Part shown: one piece after another, positions 61,079 to 64,000 of the stretch
Numbering within the stretch: position 1 is the stretch's first letter
Layout: each line of letters starts with the position of its first letter
Source of the DNA: JAHFUA01 sp963733935
Lineage (GTDB): Bacteria > Acidobacteriota > Terriglobia > Terriglobales > Acidobacteriaceae
NCBI GenBank assembly: GCA_963733935.1
Contig: CAVTEQ010000006.1
Coordinates: forward strand, 1 to 64,000
Length of the DNA: 64,000 nucleotides
Reading direction: 5' to 3'
The notes under the pieces: model-generated
The model's database searches: none
What the model was told of the DNA's origin: nothing
Seen by the model: only the letters and a program-made list of their open reading frames with translations
Made by a program: the position numbers and the translations under genes

Positions 61079-63052
61079 TCATGTTCCGGCCGGAGCGCTG
61101 GTTGCCAGATTGATCTGCACCAGGTCCATCGTCTGGATGGGAATCAGTCCAGTCGGCTCCGCCGGGATCAGGTTGAAGGACTCCATGGTGATGGTCCCCA
61201 CCGGACAGCGCATTGCGCAAAGCCCGCAGCGGATACAGCGCGTCTCGTCCTTGAGCATGGCCGAACCGGTGATCACGCCCAACTCCTCCGCGGCAATGTC
61301 ATTGAGCTCGACCCCAAACAGTTCGCGGTTGCTGCGGATTGCGTCCGCTACCGGAGCGAAGTCGATGCGGTCGAGCGACACCAGGCTGAGGCACTTTTCC
61401 GGGCACACATCAACGCATCCTCCGCAGAGGATGCACTCCGAGCCGTCCACCCGTGTGCCTTCGAAGACGGTGTTGACCCAGCAGCGCAGACAGCGCCGAG
61501 CCTCGGCCATGGCGCTCTCTTCGTCGTAGCCAATTTCGACTTCGGTGATGCCGGTGCGCCGGTCCACCGGCAGCATGGGAATGGGCGGCCGGCTGATTTC
61601 CATAAAGTCGTGGAACATGCGATGCCGGTTGAGCACCTCAACCTCGACCGTGGGCTCGCGATGCTTGAGGCCGCGGAGGTGCTCGTCGATCGCGACGGCA
61701 GCGCGTTTGCCGTCGCCGACGCTGTCGATAATCAGCCGCGGCCCGAATACGCAATCCCCGCCGGCAAAGACGCCGGGGGCGGTAGTCATGAGAGTGTCGC
61801 GGTTGACCGCGATCAGGCCGCGAGGCGAGATCTGCACGCCATCTTCCGGACGCAGGAAATCGAGACGCGGCGCCTGTCCGATGGCCATGATGATGGTGTC
61901 GCAGTCGAGTTCTCTCTCGCTGCCCTCGTGGAAGGTAGGACTGAAGCGGCCCTGTTCGTCGAAGACCCGCTTGGTGTCGAGGGTTTCGAGGCCGGCGACC
62001 TTGCCGTCGCGGCCGATCACGCGCTTGGGGCCGAAGCCGGGATGGATGATGATGCCCTCGGTCTCGGCTTCTTCGATCTCCTCCAGCGCCGCCGGCATCT
62101 CGTTCCGCGGCTCCAGGCACACCAAGTGGACTTCGCGCGCGCCCATGCGCAGCGCGGAAAGCGAGATGTCCACCATCTCATGCGCCGCGACCGCAGCCTC
62201 GTTCTCCGCGCTGGGCACAACTTCGTCGGTGGCGCCGTGTTCTTTCAGCACCTCGCGCGCCGCCGAACGCGCCACGTCCATGGCCACGTTGCCGCCCCCG
62301 ATCACGATCACCTTCTTGCCGATGGTGAACTTGTAGCCGAGATTAACGTTGAGCAGGAACTCGATGCCCTTGTGGACACCATCTAAATCCACGCCGGGAA
62401 TAGTGAGGTCGCGGCTGCGGTGCGCGCCCACCGAGATCAGCACCGCGTCAAAGCCCTGCCGGCGCAGTTCGGAGACGGTGAAATCGCGGCCCGCGGCGGT
62501 GTTCAGCCTCAAGGTGATGTCGCCGGTCTCGAGGATCTCGCGCACCTGCGCTTCCACCACGCTGCGCGGCAGGCGATACTCCGGGATGCCAAGGTACAGC
62601 ATGCCCCCGGCGACCGGGGCAGCCTCGAAGATGGTGACCGAGTATCCCATCAGGGCCAGGTCATGCGCCGCCGAGAGCCCCACCGGTCCGCCGCCGATAA
62701 CGGCGACCTTGAACGGCAGCTTCTCGATCCTTTCCGTGCTGGGCGGCAGCGGGTGCTTGGATTCCGGCCCGTGGCGCTCCGTGAGGAAGCGTTTCAGCGC
62801 GCGTATGGCGATGGGCCGGTCGATCTCGCCGCGCCGGCACGCGGTCTCGCAAGGGTGCGCGCAGACGCGGCCGCAGATGCTGGCCATGGGGTTGGGATCG
62901 CGGGCATACCGGTACGCCTCCTCGAAGCGGCCTTCAGCGATCAGGCTGACGTAACGCCCGGCATTGGTGTGCGCCGGGCACGCCATCATGCAGGGAAAAT
63001 TCGTGTTCAGCCAGTCGCGATCGACTTTTTTATTGACGTACCGGTTCTGCAT
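61079..63052 (-). CDS. GltD-like NAD(P)H flavoprotein with two 4Fe-4S ferredoxin domains
   Basis: The N-terminal region has a cysteine-rich 4Fe-4S domain (C25, C60, C64, C68, C72). The FAD fold is VAVIGGGPVGLSAAHDLALM (117-136), and the NAD(P)H fold IVIGGGNVAMDVARSA is near 250. GVFAGGDCVFGPR is the FAD-end motif. Two C-terminal ferredoxins read CILCGGCVDVCPEKC and CIRCGLCAMRCPVGT. It resembles the small subunit of glutamate synthase and related NADH- or NADPH-linked electron-transfer enzymes. It could feed NAD(P)H electrons to quinone, or the reverse. It is cytoplasmic. Confidence 0.93.
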   Translation of the reverse strand: MQNRYVNKKVDRDWLNTNFPCMMACPAHTNAGRYVSLIAEGRFEEAYRYARDPNPMASICGRVCAHPCETACRRGEIDRPIAIRALKRFLTERHGPESKHPLPPSTERIEKLPFKVAVIGGGPVGLSAAHDLALMGYSVTIFEAAPVAGGMLYLGIPEYRLPRSVVEAQVREILETGDITLRLNTAAGRDFTVSELRRQGFDAVLISVGAHRSRDLTIPGVDLDGVHKGIEFLLNVNLGYKFTIGKKVIVIGGGNVAMDVARSAAREVLKEHGATDEVVPSAENEAAVAAHEMVDISLSALRMGAREVHLVCLEPRNEMPAALEEIEEAETEGIIIHPGFGPKRVIGRDGKVAGLETLDTKRVFDEQGRFSPTFHEGSERELDCDTIIMAIGQAPRLDFLRPEDGVQISPRGLIAVNRDTLMTTAPGVFAGGDCVFGPRLIIDSVGDGKRAAVAIDEHLRGLKHREPTVEVEVLNRHRMFHDFMEISRPPIPMLPVDRRTGITEVEIGYDEESAMAEARRCLRCWVNTVFEGTRVDGSECILCGGCVDVCPEKCLSLVSLDRIDFAPVADAIRSNRELFGVELNDIAAEELGVITGSAMLKDETRCIRCGLCAMRCPVGTITMESFNLIPAEPTGLIPIQTMDLVQINLATSAPAGT

Positions 63053-63077
63053 CGTGGCCCTTGTCCCCTGGGTTGGA

Positions 63078-63656
63078 TCACTTCGTCAGCGTGAAGTCCT
63101 GGGTGGTATCTCCCTTCACGGTGACGGGCTTGGATTGGGTCTTTGTGCCCTCATGCCAGGCCACCACCGTGTAGCTGCCGTCGGGAACGTCTTTGATGTG
63201 GAACGCTCCGCTGGCATCGGTCTCGGCGAAGTAGGGCGTGGGAGAAACCACGATGTAGCCAGACATCTCCGGGTGAACATTGCAAAGCAACGATGCCGCG
63301 CCGGGATGATCGAACTTCCAGGACTTCTTCTCGCCCTTGGGCCAGGTGCCGAGGTTGTGGCCAGCCTTCTTGTCCCCGCCGATGGAAGGCCAGAAAACGT
63401 TGTGCTGCACGTTGTCGCTGTTCAGGAAATCGACGGTGGTTCCTTGCTGCACCACCATGATGTGCGGGACAAAGAGCAGCCCCTTCTGGTCCATGACCGG
63501 GTGCTGGGTGGGCGCGGGGAAGGTCTTGCCCGCAATGGTGTCCACGTAGACTACCGATTTTCCGCTGACGCCGGAAACTTTTCCCGAAATGCTGCCTGCA
63601 CTGGCCCCGAGAGCCAGCGCCAACACCACCGCAAGTGCGACAGAGAGATGTTTCAT
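63078..63656 (-). CDS. Exported cupredoxin-like protein with C-terminal Cna-B/CarbReg-like domain
   Basis: The start MKHLSVALAVVLALALGASA at 63656 has AGGAGG about 11 bases upstream; the ATG at 63665 would sit too close to it. The mature protein has a blue-copper-like layout with His in VQHNVFW, and Cys, His and Met in LLCNVHPEMSGY, the type 1 copper set. The last 60 residues (ASGAFHIKDVPDGSYTVVAW) resemble a carboxypeptidase-regulatory-like beta-sandwich. It would be a periplasmic electron shuttle between the cytochrome complex and the outer-membrane barrel protein. Confidence 0.85.
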   Translation of the reverse strand: MKHLSVALAVVLALALGASAGSISGKVSGVSGKSVVYVDTIAGKTFPAPTQHPVMDQKGLLFVPHIMVVQQGTTVDFLNSDNVQHNVFWPSIGGDKKAGHNLGTWPKGEKKSWKFDHPGAASLLCNVHPEMSGYIVVSPTPYFAETDASGAFHIKDVPDGSYTVVAWHEGTKTQSKPVTVKGDTTQDFTLTK

Positions 63657-63696
63657 AAGTTCCATGACCTCCTAAGGTCGGCAATTCTGTAGTTCA

Positions 63697-64000
63697 TTAA
63701 TAGACAAACTCCAAACCGGCCGTTACCGCATTGGTTCGGAACGGCTGGACCGGCAATCCGGTCGTACCCAGCGTGACCGACTGTTGCGGCCGAATCTGGT
63801 ATTCGAACGACGCTTTGATGTTGGCATGGATCAGGAACTGAGCGCCCGGGGTAAATCGGTTGCGCGTTGTATTGAAAGGGAATGGAAAATTGGTGGCGCC
63901 ATTCAGCAGGTCCGCGGTCGAGTGGACCGAGTCCCAGCGCATGATCAGCATCATCCACGGATACACCATGTAGTCAGCCTGCATGAATCCGCCGCTGAAC
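63697..64000 (-). CDS. Outer-membrane beta-barrel protein, C-terminal part (cut by window end)
   Basis: The frame is open at the right edge and ends AVTAGLEFVY, an aromatic outer-membrane-protein C-terminus. Alternating strands are visible: YMVYPWMMLIMRWDSVHS, RFTPGAQFLIHANIKASFEY and QQSVTLGTTG. The start lies beyond the window. It is 40 bp upstream of the cupredoxin gene on the same strand and may head the operon. It could be the outer-membrane conduit or porin of the electron-transfer system; whether it has a cytochrome partner cannot be seen. Confidence 0.75.
   Translation of the reverse strand, partial: FSGGFMQADYMVYPWMMLIMRWDSVHSTADLLNGATNFPFPFNTTRNRFTPGAQFLIHANIKASFEYQIRPQQSVTLGTTGLPVQPFRTNAVTAGLEFVY

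Noticed and set aside
61001..62386. Plus-strand open frame of 461 codons opposite the flavoprotein gene
   Set aside because: Antisense to the clear FAD/Fe-S enzyme; composition is that of a reverse-strand shadow.
1..64000. CRISPR arrays, rRNA, tRNA and riboswitches
   Set aside because: No regularly spaced repeats of 20-40 bp, no rRNA-like sequence and no complete tRNA fold were seen by eye. A covariance-model search would be decisive.

Overview
The window looks like a chromosomal stretch of an acidobacterium, probably class Terriglobia (Acidobacteriia). The basis is family content, not a search: repeated Hanks-type Ser/Thr kinases fused to TPR or beta-propeller domains, acidobacterial-style PAS histidine kinases, a type IV minor-pilin operon, many small toxin-antitoxin and DNA-binding proteins, and a Rieske/cytochrome b cluster with a multiheme cytochrome. 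No rRNA, tRNA or CRISPR array was found.

Layout. 0-6.4 kb: a kinase gene wrecked by an IS5 remnant, a type III restriction/ArdC-like relic, and an intact kinase-TPR gene. 6.5-9.6 kb: a vapBC pair whose toxin is cut by copy 1 of a 2,261-bp repeat carrying a diheme cytochrome c gene and a broken porin gene. 9.6-20 kb: CHASE3 protein, secreted cupin, small duplicated genes, a BrnT/BrnA-like pair, an SRAP gene cut by an IS3 element, and a truncated TPR protein. 20-28 kb: an intact minus-strand signalling block with a hybrid histidine kinase, a GGDEF-EAL-PilZ protein, and an MHYT histidine kinase coupled to a FixJ-like regulator. 28.3-31.2 kb: broken genes (transposase, ABC transporter, LuxR regulator, PAS protein). 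31.2-36.1 kb: RHH protein, kinase with beta-propeller, PAP2 phosphatase, secreted protein. 36.3-41.7 kb: a strongly rearranged region with copy 2 of the 2,261-bp repeat, a cut transglycosylase gene, and several short segments inverted in place. 41.8-47.1 kb: minor pilins and a membrane protein. 47.5-54.3 kb: HNH genes, an intact vapBC, a phosphoesterase, an XRE regulator with a broken integrase, duplicated small genes, and a B12-binding radical SAM enzyme. 55-64 kb: a compact minus-strand electron-transfer operon.

How the genes work together. In the terminal operon, an outer-membrane barrel protein, a cupredoxin-like protein, an NAD(P)H-type flavo/iron-sulfur oxidoreductase, a Rieske protein, split cytochrome b, an eight-heme cytochrome c and a monoheme lipoprotein are packed with 1-14 bp overlaps or short gaps. 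This suggests a quinol:cytochrome oxidoreductase linked to a periplasmic or outer-membrane electron route. The signalling block suggests sensing of redox or diatomic gas (MHYT) and c-di-GMP control. The rest of the window is dominated by gene decay, duplication and local inversion. The most unusual structure is the pair of 2.26-kb repeats: in copy 2 the adjoining blocks A, B and C, and a 52-bp block nearby, are each inverted in place.
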